From JADLHS01 sp044225555 (GTDB taxonomy: Bacteria > Verrucomicrobiota > Verrucomicrobiia > Limisphaerales > JADLHS01): a stretch of 64,000 bases of DNA. Where the stretch lies: positions 124,001 to 188,000 of the forward strand of contig JBGAIM010000011.1 of NCBI GenBank assembly GCA_044225555.1. The letters run 5' to 3'. The notes beneath the pieces were generated by a model. It was not told the DNA's origin. It did no database searches and saw only the letters and a list, made by a program, of their open reading frames with translations. How positions within the stretch are numbered: the first letter of the stretch is position 1; the number at the start of each line of letters is the position of its first letter. Of this stretch, positions 55,398-64,000 are shown one piece after another. The position numbers were made by a program, and so were the translations under genes.

Positions 55398-58300
55398 ATG
55401 AAAACTCCCCAATCCAAACAACAATGCGGCAGGCAAGGCTCGCCCTGCCAGTGGCGATGGATCGCCCTGCTCGCGGTGCTCGCCTGCCTCCTGGTCGGCC
55501 GCGCCAGCGCCGGAACTTTGACCTTAATAGACCAACCGCTCACCAACCTGACTGACGTTAATCTGAGCGCCGAGGGTGATCTCGACTGGGCGCATTGGGG
55601 AAATTTCACCACCGCCGACTATGACCACAAAGCCGGCGTGCCCTCGCAAATCCCCACCTACACGCCGATCGGCGGGGGATCCTACGGTTCCTATGGCGAT
55701 GACCTTGCCCGTTGCAGTTGGATTGACGGCACGATTGACCAGACGGCCACCGGATTGCGCAGCGGACTGTGGGCCAGCGGCCCCCCGGTGAACGCCGGCT
55801 ATCAGTTGAACATCCCGGCCTCAACGACACCCCGCATTTTGCACCTGTACGTCGGCTCCTGGGAATCAACCGGGCAACTTGAGTTATCCTTGAGCGATAG
55901 CAGTGCCGCTTCGATCACGAATGTGGTTATTCGCGGTGATCGCTGGCATCGTTTCACCGTCACGTTTGCCGCCAACTCGGCCAGTCAGACCTTGACGATC
56001 AATTACTATGCGATCAATCCCGGGTTGAGCTATGGGAATGTCACCTTGGTCGCCGCCAGCCTGTCCTCGGCATCGCCTCTCCCCCTGAGTGTTGCTCAAC
56101 CCACGCTGAGTTCAGCTGGCCCGTTGAATGCCGGCAGCACCTTTACCGTGAAGGCCAACCCGACGGGCGTCGCTGCCAATGGCGCAACGGCGTTTGCCTA
56201 CCAGTGGCAAGTGAACAATGGCGGCGGCTATGTGGATATTGCCGGCGGCACGAGCAATCCCCTTCAAGCCACGGCCGGCAGCGCGGGCAGCTACAATTAC
56301 CGGGTCGTAGTGACCAACAGCGTTCTCGGCGGCCCCGCAGTAACCAGTGCCCCAGTGGCACTGACGGTGACGACGCCCACCAGTACGCTTGGTGGGGGCG
56401 GCTATAGTCTCCCGTTGCCGGTCTTTCCGAGCACCACGCCTTTCGATGTTGATCTGACGGCCGAGGGAACAACGGATTGGGGGCATTGGGGAATCGTCAG
56501 CCCAACGGACTATGATTACAAGAACGGCACCATCGGCAATTTTACCCAGATCGGCAGCGATGCGCCCGTTCCCTTCACCTCCAGCGCCAGTTTCAGTTGG
56601 ACGGATGCTACCACTGCCAACAACCCCGTCGCCGGAACGACGTCCGGTGTTGGCCTGCCGGTGGGCAATGGGTTCGAGTTGAACATTCCGGCTACGACCA
56701 CTGACCAGATCGCTTATCTCTACGTTGGCCTTAATAACGCCCGTTTGAATGTTACCGCCACGCTGAACGACAACAGCTCGCCGCTGTTTACGGACAACCC
56801 CGTGGCCACCCAAGGCACCTTGCGTTACGCCATTGCGTTCAAGTCGGCCACCTCGGGCAAGACCCTGAAGGTGCGTCTCACGGAAACGGCCCGCACGGCC
56901 AACAACGGAAGCATCTCGCTCCTGTCAGCCTCGCTGGCCCCCTTGCCCGCGTTGAGTGTGGGCACGCTCATTGCCGACCCGGGCACCGCCGTGCTGGTGA
57001 ATCAGCCGATGGTTATTTCCCTCCCGCCTCTCGATCCCAAAGGTGCTCCGCCGTTCTCGTATGTGTGGCAGCGGGACACTGGGTCGGGCTACGTGAACCT
57101 TCCCGACACCGGTCGTTCCGCCGTTTTCGCGGCGGGCAGCACACCCGGCACTGAAAGCTGTCGCTTGATCATCACTGGCTCGCAAGGTTCGGTTACCAGC
57201 GCCCCAGTGGTGCTGACCCGGACAGCGGCCACCGGAAACCTCAAGCTGCTGGCCGTGGAAACGACCGTTTCGAGCGTGAACCTGACTCAAGAGGGCAGCC
57301 TCGACTGGTCGCATTGGGGATTCAGCAGCGCGACGGACTTTGATCAAAAGGCCACCGGCGGGTCCCTCATCGGCGACAAGATCCTGATCGGTCCCTCATC
57401 GTCGCTGGCCAGGTATGGGAGTGGGGTCAGCTACCGCTGGTACGATGGCACGCCCAATGTGGTGGCCACGAATAGCGGCGCGGTCTATCGCTATCCCGGT
57501 GGGAATGGGTTTGAATTGCAGGTTGCGGCGGCCACGACGAACCGCTTGCTGCACGTTTACTTCGGCTCGTATCAAGCCGCCTTGCACGTGCAGGCTTACC
57601 TGAGCGATAACAGCGCTATTAAGCTCGTGGACGAAACCTTCCCGTATAACGCGGGTGGGAGCGCTGCCGCCAAATACAACATTCAGTTTGCCGCCGGTTC
57701 GCCCGGACAGCATCTGGTTTTCCGGGTCTGGTATGACACCGGTGGCAATGTCACCTTGGGAGCCGCATCGTTGGAGGGCATGCCTCCGCTCGCGGCCGGT
57801 ACGCCCAGCATCATTCCGACGAACGTCGTTCCCGCCGGAAGCTCGATCGCATTGGAGGCGTCCGGAGCTTCGGGCGTGCCCGTGTTGAGCTACCAATGGC
57901 AAGTGGATTCAGGCAGCGGCTATACCAATCTGCCTGGTGCAACGAGTGCCCATGTGGCGACGTCCGCTGGCACCACCGTTGGCGGCAAGAACTATCGGGT
58001 GGTGGTTTCCGACGTTAGTGGTTCCGTAACGAGCGCCCCGGTTACACTGACGGTAACGACCCCGACGTCCGCCCTGGCTGGTAACAGGATAACGAGTACG
58101 AGTCTGCACTTCGACCTGACGGCCGAAGGTCCCTTGGACTGGGTGCATTGGGGTAGTGGAGGTATTGTTGCCCAAAAAGCTTCGCTGCCCGGTTTGATCA
58201 GCCCGTACTCGATCGTTGGATCGGGTTCGATCCTAAGCTACGGCGGGGCCGTTTACTACAATTGGACCGATGGGACGCCCGAAGCGACAGGGACCGATGA

Positions 58301-58802
58301 CACCAGGGGAATTTACATCAACGGCGCGGGCAACGGGTTTGCGCTGGATGTTCCTGCCACCACAACTGAACGGGTCTTCACGGTGTATTGTGGCGTTTAC
58401 CAAGCCACCATGCACATGGAAGCAACGATGAGCGACAATAGCGCGCCCATTTATGTTGATGAGACGTTATTCAACCCGGGAGGCACCACGGATGCCCGTT
58501 ACAGCTTCCGGTATTCAAGTCCAAATCCGGGAGCCGTCTTGCAGGTCCGGTATTGGGATCTGACCGGCGCCAACGTCACGCTCCAGTCCGCGTCGCTCAG
58601 GAACTACGTGCCGGTCACCCCTGGGAATGTGCAGGTGCAGGCGGTCGGCGGTGGACAGGTGCAGGTGACTTGGACTGCTGGCACGCTGCAGGAAGCACCG
58701 ACAGTGAACGGCCCCTGGACCGCGAATGGAGCGACGTCGCCGTACACGTTCACTCCCAGCGGTGCGCAGAAGTACTTCCGCACCGCGCAGTCACCGTTCT
58801 GA
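55398..58802 (+). CDS. Secreted protein with four repeats of a DWxHWG-type domain and Ig-like linkers
   Basis: A 1134-residue exported protein (signal around WIALLAVLACLLVGRASAG). Four copies of a domain of about 190 residues begin with an EGxxDWxHWG signature (DW near 63, 359, 636 and 914). Each later contains SW/RW/NW-x-DGT, LxVYxG or LHVYFG and a LSDNS or MSDNS stretch. Ig-like segments (YQWQVNNGGGYVDIAG, YVWQRDTGSGYVNLP, YQWQVDSGSGYTNLP) separate them. The C-terminus ends YFRTAQSPF. I recognise the repeat as common in secreted proteins of this phylum but know no function; a carbohydrate-binding role is plausible. Confidence 0.8.
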   Translation: MKTPQSKQQCGRQGSPCQWRWIALLAVLACLLVGRASAGTLTLIDQPLTNLTDVNLSAEGDLDWAHWGNFTTADYDHKAGVPSQIPTYTPIGGGSYGSYGDDLARCSWIDGTIDQTATGLRSGLWASGPPVNAGYQLNIPASTTPRILHLYVGSWESTGQLELSLSDSSAASITNVVIRGDRWHRFTVTFAANSASQTLTINYYAINPGLSYGNVTLVAASLSSASPLPLSVAQPTLSSAGPLNAGSTFTVKANPTGVAANGATAFAYQWQVNNGGGYVDIAGGTSNPLQATAGSAGSYNYRVVVTNSVLGGPAVTSAPVALTVTTPTSTLGGGGYSLPLPVFPSTTPFDVDLTAEGTTDWGHWGIVSPTDYDYKNGTIGNFTQIGSDAPVPFTSSASFSWTDATTANNPVAGTTSGVGLPVGNGFELNIPATTTDQIAYLYVGLNNARLNVTATLNDNSSPLFTDNPVATQGTLRYAIAFKSATSGKTLKVRLTETARTANNGSISLLSASLAPLPALSVGTLIADPGTAVLVNQPMVISLPPLDPKGAPPFSYVWQRDTGSGYVNLPDTGRSAVFAAGSTPGTESCRLIITGSQGSVTSAPVVLTRTAATGNLKLLAVETTVSSVNLTQEGSLDWSHWGFSSATDFDQKATGGSLIGDKILIGPSSSLARYGSGVSYRWYDGTPNVVATNSGAVYRYPGGNGFELQVAAATTNRLLHVYFGSYQAALHVQAYLSDNSAIKLVDETFPYNAGGSAAAKYNIQFAAGSPGQHLVFRVWYDTGGNVTLGAASLEGMPPLAAGTPSIIPTNVVPAGSSIALEASGASGVPVLSYQWQVDSGSGYTNLPGATSAHVATSAGTTVGGKNYRVVVSDVSGSVTSAPVTLTVTTPTSALAGNRITSTSLHFDLTAEGPLDWVHWGSGGIVAQKASLPGLISPYSIVGSGSILSYGGAVYYNWTDGTPEATGTDDTRGIYINGAGNGFALDVPATTTERVFTVYCGVYQATMHMEATMSDNSAPIYVDETLFNPGGTTDARYSFRYSSPNPGAVLQVRYWDLTGANVTLQSASLRNYVPVTPGNVQVQAVGGGQVQVTWTAGTLQEAPTVNGPWTANGATSPYTFTPSGAQKYFRTAQSPF

Positions 58803-58817
58803 GTGAATTGAGCCAAT

Positions 58818-58854
58818 GGGGAACCGTCACGCCCGGTGACGGTTCCCCTTTTTT
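58818..58854 (+). terminator. Strong intrinsic terminator
   Basis: A perfect 13-bp stem GGGGAACCGTCAC/GTGACGGTTCCCC with a five-base loop and six T, 15 bases after the four-repeat gene stop and 8 bases before the prepilin ATG. Confidence 0.95.
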
Positions 58855-58862
58855 AATCATCC

Positions 58863-59621
58863 ATGAATTACACCAAGCCCAATCGCGCCGGATTTACGCT
58901 GATCGAACTGTTGGTGGTCATCGCCATCATTGCTATTCTCGCGGCCATGCTTCTCCCGGCATTGTCGAAAGCCAAGGAGAAGGCCATTCGGATTAAGTGC
59001 GCCAGTAATCTCAAGCAAATCGGGGTGGCCTGCTTTATCTATGCCGGCGACAACAACGACAAATTGTTCGCCTACCCAGCAGGTGGCGTCGCTTATTGGG
59101 CTTGGGACGTCCCGGAAGACCCGCTCATGCGGAGCATGATCGCCAACGGCTGTCTGCGCGGCACCGTCTATTGTCCCGCCAACCCGGATCAAAACAACGA
59201 CACTCTCTGGAATTGGACCGTCTCCGGCTCGAGCGGTTATCGCGTCCTGGGTTATGCATTCACTTTCGCCAATACCCCCGGCCTCTTGTCCACCAACTGG
59301 AACTACAAGCTGGTGCCCCAGGCGATCAAATACGGCACCATCACATATCCGCCGCCCAGTCCAACCGATCGGCCGCTGATCGCCGACGTAACCATTTCCG
59401 AGCCAAGTCAGAATTCTCCGGTCCCGGCCTATCAAACCACCTACAACTGGACGCGTATCAATGGCGGCTGGCCCAATCACCGGACTTCCCACCTCAACAA
59501 GTCTGCTCCCATCGGTGGGAATATCACGATGCTCGACGGACACGTGGAATGGCGGAAGTTCAAATTCCCCATGCTGCCGCGCACGGATCCCGGCTCCGGC
59601 TCTCCCACCTTCTGGTGGTAA
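58863..59621 (+). CDS. Type II-secretion-like prepilin (GspG/H-type)
   Basis: A 252-residue prepilin. G-FTLIELLVVIAIIAILAAMLLPAL at 10-34 is the methylation/cleavage signature that is multiplied in planctomycete and verrucomicrobial genomes. KAIRIKCASNLKQIGVACFIYAGDNNDKLF and the late NITMLDGHVEWRKFKF are conserved in this class. The start follows a terminator by 8 bases, so it needs its own promoter or read-through. Confidence 0.88.
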   Translation: MNYTKPNRAGFTLIELLVVIAIIAILAAMLLPALSKAKEKAIRIKCASNLKQIGVACFIYAGDNNDKLFAYPAGGVAYWAWDVPEDPLMRSMIANGCLRGTVYCPANPDQNNDTLWNWTVSGSSGYRVLGYAFTFANTPGLLSTNWNYKLVPQAIKYGTITYPPPSPTDRPLIADVTISEPSQNSPVPAYQTTYNWTRINGGWPNHRTSHLNKSAPIGGNITMLDGHVEWRKFKFPMLPRTDPGSGSPTFWW

Positions 59622-59729
59622 ATGCCGGGCTCAATTCCGCACGCTATCACGATTTCATCATCCCATGATTGCCGGTGCTTGACACAGGTTCGAGTTGCGT
59701 TGCCGCATCCATTCTGACCACATTCGACC

Positions 59730-61298
59730 ATGACCAAATCTCACCCTCACCCGCTCACCACGCTCTTCGTCGTGGGCTTCGTCATTGTCCAAGTTGGTTT
59801 CGCCCACGCCGCGTCGCGCACGCTCTCGCGCGCCGAGTTGCGCGACAAGATTCGCGGCGCGTGGGCGGGCCAGATGATCGGCGTCGCGTACGGCGCACCG
59901 ACCGAGTTCGGCTCCCTCGGCAAAATCAATGAAGGCGAGATCAAAGGTGAACCACTCAAGAACGCGATCGTGCAGGACGACCTCTATGTGGAGATGACGT
60001 TCGCGCGGGTGATGGACACTGTTGGCCTGGAAGCCACCACCGCCGACTACGGTGCGGCGTTCAAGAATTCGCAATACGATCTCTGGCACGCCAACGCCGG
60101 GGCACGCCGCAATCTCAATCGCGGCATCACCGCGCCGATGTCCGGCCATCCCCGCTACAACATCCATGCGGACGACATTGATTTTCAGATCGAGGCGGAC
60201 TTCATCGGCATCATGTGTCCCGGCCTGCCGCGCGTCTCAAACAAATACTGCGACCGGATCGGGCGCGTCATGAATTACGGCGACGGCCTCTACGGGGGCA
60301 TGTTTATTTGTGGCATGTACACGGCGGCTTACTTCGAGACTGATCCGCGGAAAGTCGTTGAGGCCGGCCTGGCTTGTATTCCCGCGAAGAGCCCCTACGC
60401 CCGACTGATTCGCGACCTGCTTGATTGGTCGGCGCAGGAGCCCAAAGACTGGCGCAAGGTCTGGCACCAGGTTGAAGACGAATGGGACAAGAACGATCCC
60501 TGCCCGGACGGCGCGTTCCGCGCCTTCAACATTGACGCCAAACTCAACGGCGCTTACATCGCCATTGGTTTGCTCTATGGTCAGAGCGACTGGCAGCGGA
60601 CGATGGAAATTGCCACGCGTTGCGGCCAGGACTCGGACTGCAATCCCTCGAGCGCCATGGGCGTGTTGGGCGCGATGATCGGTTACTTGAAAATTCCCGA
60701 CTCCTACAAACCCGAGTTGGACAAGCTCGCTGACACCAAGTTCGATTTCACCGAGTACTCCTTAAATGACATCGTGAAGTCCACCGAGGAGCGCACGCTT
60801 AAAATCATCCAACAAGCCGGTGGCAAAGTGAGTGACACCGAAGTCGTGATCCCCCGACAATCCCCCAAGGCGCCGAAGCTTGCGTTGTCCAATTTCGGCG
60901 TGCCGACGAAGGTGATCTGGGTGGAGGACGCCGCATGGAACTGGCAGGGCAACTGGATCGAAAAAGGCGGCAACATCTGGTCGGACAAGATTCGCATTCG
61001 CGAGACCGAAGGTGCGGGCAGCGAAGTGACGCTTCAGTTTAACGGCACCGGCGTGGCGCTGGCCGGGGATCTTTCCGCGGCGGGCGGACGCGCGGACGTT
61101 TACGTGGATGGCAAGAAGAGCGACTTGGTGGCCGATGCCTATATTGTGCCGAAAACTCACGATAACGACCTGTGGCGTATCCACGGCTTGAAGCCAGGCG
61201 AACACACGTTGCGCCTGGTCATGCGCGCCGACGCCGATCCGCGCAGCTCGGGAAAGAAACTCACCATCAGCCGCGCGATCGTTTATCGGGTTAAGTGA
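59730..61298 (+). CDS. Exported ADP-ribosylglycohydrolase-fold protein with C-terminal beta domain
   Basis: A 522-residue exported protein (signal to about 28, FAHAAS). Residues 35-340 carry the ADP-ribosylglycohydrolase fold: KIRGAWAGQMIGVAYGAPTEF, the metal-site-like QDDLYVEM and GQDSDCNPSSAMGVLGAMIGY. A C-terminal beta domain (about 395-520: VTLQFNGTGVALAGDLSAAGGRADVYVDG) looks like a carbohydrate-binding module. Export makes a role on ADP-ribosylated proteins unlikely; a secreted glycosidase or nucleosidase is more probable. Confidence 0.8.
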   Translation: MTKSHPHPLTTLFVVGFVIVQVGFAHAASRTLSRAELRDKIRGAWAGQMIGVAYGAPTEFGSLGKINEGEIKGEPLKNAIVQDDLYVEMTFARVMDTVGLEATTADYGAAFKNSQYDLWHANAGARRNLNRGITAPMSGHPRYNIHADDIDFQIEADFIGIMCPGLPRVSNKYCDRIGRVMNYGDGLYGGMFICGMYTAAYFETDPRKVVEAGLACIPAKSPYARLIRDLLDWSAQEPKDWRKVWHQVEDEWDKNDPCPDGAFRAFNIDAKLNGAYIAIGLLYGQSDWQRTMEIATRCGQDSDCNPSSAMGVLGAMIGYLKIPDSYKPELDKLADTKFDFTEYSLNDIVKSTEERTLKIIQQAGGKVSDTEVVIPRQSPKAPKLALSNFGVPTKVIWVEDAAWNWQGNWIEKGGNIWSDKIRIRETEGAGSEVTLQFNGTGVALAGDLSAAGGRADVYVDGKKSDLVADAYIVPKTHDNDLWRIHGLKPGEHTLRLVMRADADPRSSGKKLTISRAIVYRVK

Positions 61299-61328
61299 GG
61301 TTCGTCGGGACTGGTCCGCGAGAACCAT

Positions 61329-62681
61329 TCAGTCCTCATGCTTCGCATTCCAGACCAGGAGCGGCAGCACCAACGCGAAGACCGAAGCAATAACCCAGAA
61401 ATTCCCGACGGCCGTGAAATCGTAAATGGCCTTTCCATCGGAACCGATGGCTTTGTGAGCGTTGAGCAGATACCCGCCCACCGCTTCCTGCAACGACGCG
61501 CCCGCATAACTGAACAGGCCGATGACCCCCATCGCCGCCCCGGTGGCCTTCTTTGAACAGATGTCCACGGCCATCAAGCCTCCCAGGTAGGTCACCAGCG
61601 CGTAAACGGTATAACCGAAGAACATCATGCTGACGTAGTCGCTCCAGGGATGCCCCGCCGGAACATAGACAAACGTGGCCGTGGACAACACGAAGAAAAT
61701 CCCAAACAAGAGGCAAGGCACGCTGCGCTTGTGCTGGAATAATTTGTCGGAGATCCAACCACAGGTGACCGCGCCCACGATGCCGGCAAACTGTGAAATC
61801 GAGATGATGGCGCTGGCTTTTGTCAGGCTATAGCCTTTGGCCTCCGTCAAAAACACCACGCCCCACGACTCAAACGCATACCGGGTCACATAACACGCCG
61901 CGGACGACAAACCCAAAATCCATACCGCCGGCCGGATGATGACCGCGAACTGTGCCTTGAACACAGGTTTGTCCTTGGCTTGGTGCTCTTCGTGGGTTTG
62001 TTCCCCGGAATGAACCGCAATCGGCGGCAGACCGTACACCTGCGGCCGGTCATACATGAACAGATAAAGAAACACGGCCGCACTCATGCCCAGCACCCCG
62101 GGAGCAATGAATCCCATTTGCCAGCCGAAAGCGGCAACGATATGCGCCGTGAAGATATACGTCAGTCCCGTGCCGATATTGTGCGCCGAGAACCAGACGC
62201 CGTACAAAGTGCCGCGCTCTTGGTTGGAGAACCACTGGCTCAGGGCCACGACACATGGCGCAGCACCGAAAGTTTGAAACCATCCGCAAAGCCCCCACAG
62301 CACCGCAAACAGGTAAAAGCTCGAACAAAAACCCAGCATCACCAACAGCGCGGAAGATCCCAACAAACCCAGGGCCAGAAATCGTTTGATGTTCAACCGG
62401 TCGGCGAGGAAACCATTGACGCATTTGCCGATCATGTACGTGAAAAAAAACACCGAACCGATCGTGCCTATCTGCAATGGATCGAACACCCCTGCTTCCA
62501 GCAGCGGCTTTTTGACCACGGCAAATCCCTGGCGGATGACATAGTACATGGCATAGCCGAGGGTGATGGACAAAAACACCGAGATCCGGCTGCGTCGATA
62601 CCGGCGCTTGATTTCGGTTTCGTCCGTCAAAGCGGTTGCGTCCGGACCCGTCAGAAAGAATTTGGCGGCGGCCTTAAGCAA
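61329..62681 (-). CDS. Organophosphate:phosphate antiporter (GlpT/UhpC-like MFS)
   Basis: A 450-residue MFS protein with about 12 membrane segments, beginning YRRSRISVFLSITLGYAMYYVIRQGFAVVKKPLL as in the GlpT/UhpT/UhpC group, and containing MIGKCVNGFLADRLNIKRF. It probably exchanges glycerol-3-phosphate or sugar phosphate for phosphate. It lies 77 bases downstream of glpD on the same strand, favouring glycerol-3-phosphate. Confidence 0.85.
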   Translation of the reverse strand: MLKAAAKFFLTGPDATALTDETEIKRRYRRSRISVFLSITLGYAMYYVIRQGFAVVKKPLLEAGVFDPLQIGTIGSVFFFTYMIGKCVNGFLADRLNIKRFLALGLLGSSALLVMLGFCSSFYLFAVLWGLCGWFQTFGAAPCVVALSQWFSNQERGTLYGVWFSAHNIGTGLTYIFTAHIVAAFGWQMGFIAPGVLGMSAAVFLYLFMYDRPQVYGLPPIAVHSGEQTHEEHQAKDKPVFKAQFAVIIRPAVWILGLSSAACYVTRYAFESWGVVFLTEAKGYSLTKASAIISISQFAGIVGAVTCGWISDKLFQHKRSVPCLLFGIFFVLSTATFVYVPAGHPWSDYVSMMFFGYTVYALVTYLGGLMAVDICSKKATGAAMGVIGLFSYAGASLQEAVGGYLLNAHKAIGSDGKAIYDFTAVGNFWVIASVFALVLPLLVWNAKHED

Positions 62682-62758
62682 AAGTCACCTCGGTGCAGGT
62701 TGGCGTTGAGTAACTATCGCTGCGCATGGCTCTCAGGTCGCTGCCATTCGTCAGACGC

Positions 62759-64000
62759 CTAAACCATTGGCAGAGTCTGGCGATCATTTTGACGCGGGGT
62801 CGTGGGTGAAGATGAAGAATCTCCAGTCCGCTGGCAATGCATCATCGCCAGATATCGCGCCAGTTCGGCGGCGCATTGCTCGCTGGTCCAGTTCAGTAAT
62901 TCCGCCATCCAATGCGCCACGTGGCCCGCTTTCGCCGTGGCGTCACGATGATAATAATGCCAGCTCGTACGCCGCACCATCACGTCATCGAGATGAACCG
63001 CCCACTCGTTCGCGCAGTAATGCTCCACCACGCGACGGCAAAATTCCGGCGGCAGAATGCCGCTGAGGTTCTGCACCTCCGCGGGAGCAAGCAAGCGATC
63101 CTCGGCAGTTCGACATCGAGAATGGTTGCCCATCGTGGTGGACGATTTGAGCAACCACCGGACGAGTTGATCCACCGTCTGCTCGGCCATCAGGCGATAC
63201 GTGGTAAGCTTGCCCCCGGCCACATCCCACCAGCCCGGTTCGGGCATCCGAATCTCGTGTGAGCGCGAAATATCCGATGGATTACCGTGGCGATCGGCGA
63301 GAAGCGGTCGCAAACCAGCCCAAGCGTTGATTACGTCGGCCGTTCCGAGGTCGGCGCGAGGAAAGAATCGGTTCGCGATCCGGAGAACGTAGTCAATGTC
63401 GGCCTCGTCAGCCGTCACATCATCAAGCGATCCTGCGTAGTCGGTGTCGGTCGTCCCGAGGATGGTACGCTCGCCCCACGGAATGGCGAAGAGAATGCGT
63501 TTACCTTCCGTCATCACCACCGTCTCGGGCACTGCAACCCGACTGCGTTCCACGACAAGATGAATGCCCTTGGTTAACCGCAGTTTCACAGCGCTGTGAG
63601 GCAATCCGTCCGCCCACGGTCCAGCAGCGTTGACCACGGCTCGCGTGCGGACACTGAAAACTCTTCCGGACAACCCGTCACGGATCCCGCACTCCCAAAA
63701 CTCACCATGGTTTGCATTTTGGAAGCGGCAGTAATTCGCGACCTGCCCGCCGTTCTTTGCCGCCGAGCGCAACGTATCGAGCGTCAGGCGCGCGTCGTTG
63801 GTGAACCCGTCGTAGTAGCGTACCGCTCCATTGAGCTCGTCCGTCCGCAGTCCGGGCACGCGGCTCTGAATCGCTTCACGGCTCAACCAGGTTGACCGGC
63901 CAAGGTTACGTCCACCACACAACAGGTCATAAATTTTGACCCCGACTTTCAACTGCCAGAGCACCCAATTGGGGTTGCCGCGATAGGTGGGAAAAATAAA
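62759..64000 (-). CDS. glpD: Glycerol-3-phosphate dehydrogenase (N-terminus beyond window)
   Basis: The frame is open from the window end: 413 residues, beginning FIFPTYRGNPNWVLWQLKVG, well inside the protein. Features are VRYYDGFTNDARLTLDTLRSA, VVNAAGPWADGL, the FAD-domain stretch FAIPWGERTILGTTDTDY, WAGLRPL and WDVAGGKLTTYRLMAEQTVD, all typical of the FAD-dependent GlpD that oxidises glycerol-3-phosphate and reduces quinone. The FAD-binding GxGxxG head lies outside the window. Confidence 0.92.
   Translation of the reverse strand, partial: FIFPTYRGNPNWVLWQLKVGVKIYDLLCGGRNLGRSTWLSREAIQSRVPGLRTDELNGAVRYYDGFTNDARLTLDTLRSAAKNGGQVANYCRFQNANHGEFWECGIRDGLSGRVFSVRTRAVVNAAGPWADGLPHSAVKLRLTKGIHLVVERSRVAVPETVVMTEGKRILFAIPWGERTILGTTDTDYAGSLDDVTADEADIDYVLRIANRFFPRADLGTADVINAWAGLRPLLADRHGNPSDISRSHEIRMPEPGWWDVAGGKLTTYRLMAEQTVDQLVRWLLKSSTTMGNHSRCRTAEDRLLAPAEVQNLSGILPPEFCRRVVEHYCANEWAVHLDDVMVRRTSWHYYHRDATAKAGHVAHWMAELLNWTSEQCAAELARYLAMMHCQRTGDSSSSPTTPRQNDRQTLPMV

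Noticed and set aside
61299..61326. Hairpin GGTTC...GAACC between convergent genes as a terminator
   Set aside because: The stem has internal mismatches and no T run on either side.

Overview
The window looks like a chromosomal segment of a Verrucomicrobiota bacterium, probably of the Pedosphaera/Limisphaerales type. The grounds are a GC-rich sequence with small operons, PVC-style GFTLIELLVVIAIIAIL prepilins, large secreted repeat proteins with recurring C-terminal modules, and a nitrate-assimilation operon that joins a DmsBC-like fusion to NasA. This placement is inference from gene style; a 16S comparison would settle it. No insertion sequence, phage or CRISPR array was seen.

Layout. (1) 1-4700, minus strand: an rRNA operon (16S, tRNA-Ile, tRNA-Ala, 5' three quarters of 23S) with boxA elements, an RNase III-type 16S processing stem and two candidate promoters. 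(2) 4721-19735, minus: a 12-gene nitrate assimilation operon. Starting from its promoter it encodes a NasS-like cytoplasmic nitrate-binding protein, a Tat-exported nitrate-binding protein, permease, two ATPases, an outer-membrane porin, a DmsB-DmsC fusion, NasA, a CysJ-like diflavin reductase, NirA, a MOSC protein and MobA. Nearly all junctions overlap by 1-4 bases or sit within a few bases. A LysR-type regulator is divergent at 19860. (3) 20793-28568: a pectin/rhamnogalacturonan locus (PL11-type lyase, beta-propeller glycosidase, nucleoside/sugar MFS). (4) 28892-39317: small uncharacterised proteins, a CvpA-like membrane protein, polyprenyl synthase plus sigma and anti-sigma factors, a CBM48 miniprotein, a methyltransferase/PP-loop ATPase pair and a membrane protein with two receiver domains. 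(5) 39354-43903, minus: a pseudopilin operon with tandem PilX-like paralogues. (6) 44393-61298, plus: a sugar locus with GDPD-LamG, GH127 arabinofuranosidase-like enzyme, ribokinase-type kinase, and an RbsB-RbsA-RbsC-type ABC importer. A NarL-type response regulator, a lipoprotein, a four-repeat secreted protein, a prepilin and an exported ADP-ribosylglycohydrolase-fold protein follow. (7) 61329-64000, minus: GlpT-like antiporter and GlpD (cut by the window end).

The most unusual system is in region 6. The RbsC-type permease is continuous with a HisKA_3/HATPase histidine kinase in one 545-residue polypeptide, next to a LuxR/NarL-family response regulator that has its own promoter. A dyad (TCGGCA-4-TGCCGA) occurs three times, upstream of the GH127 gene, the lipoprotein and the four-repeat protein. 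Together these suggest a sugar importer that is also the sensor of a two-component system, feeding a local regulon. Other items worth attention are a palindromic repeat embedded in frame in the diflavin reductase, a matching N-terminal motif in NirA and its likely reductase, and the orphan NasS-like protein without NasT.
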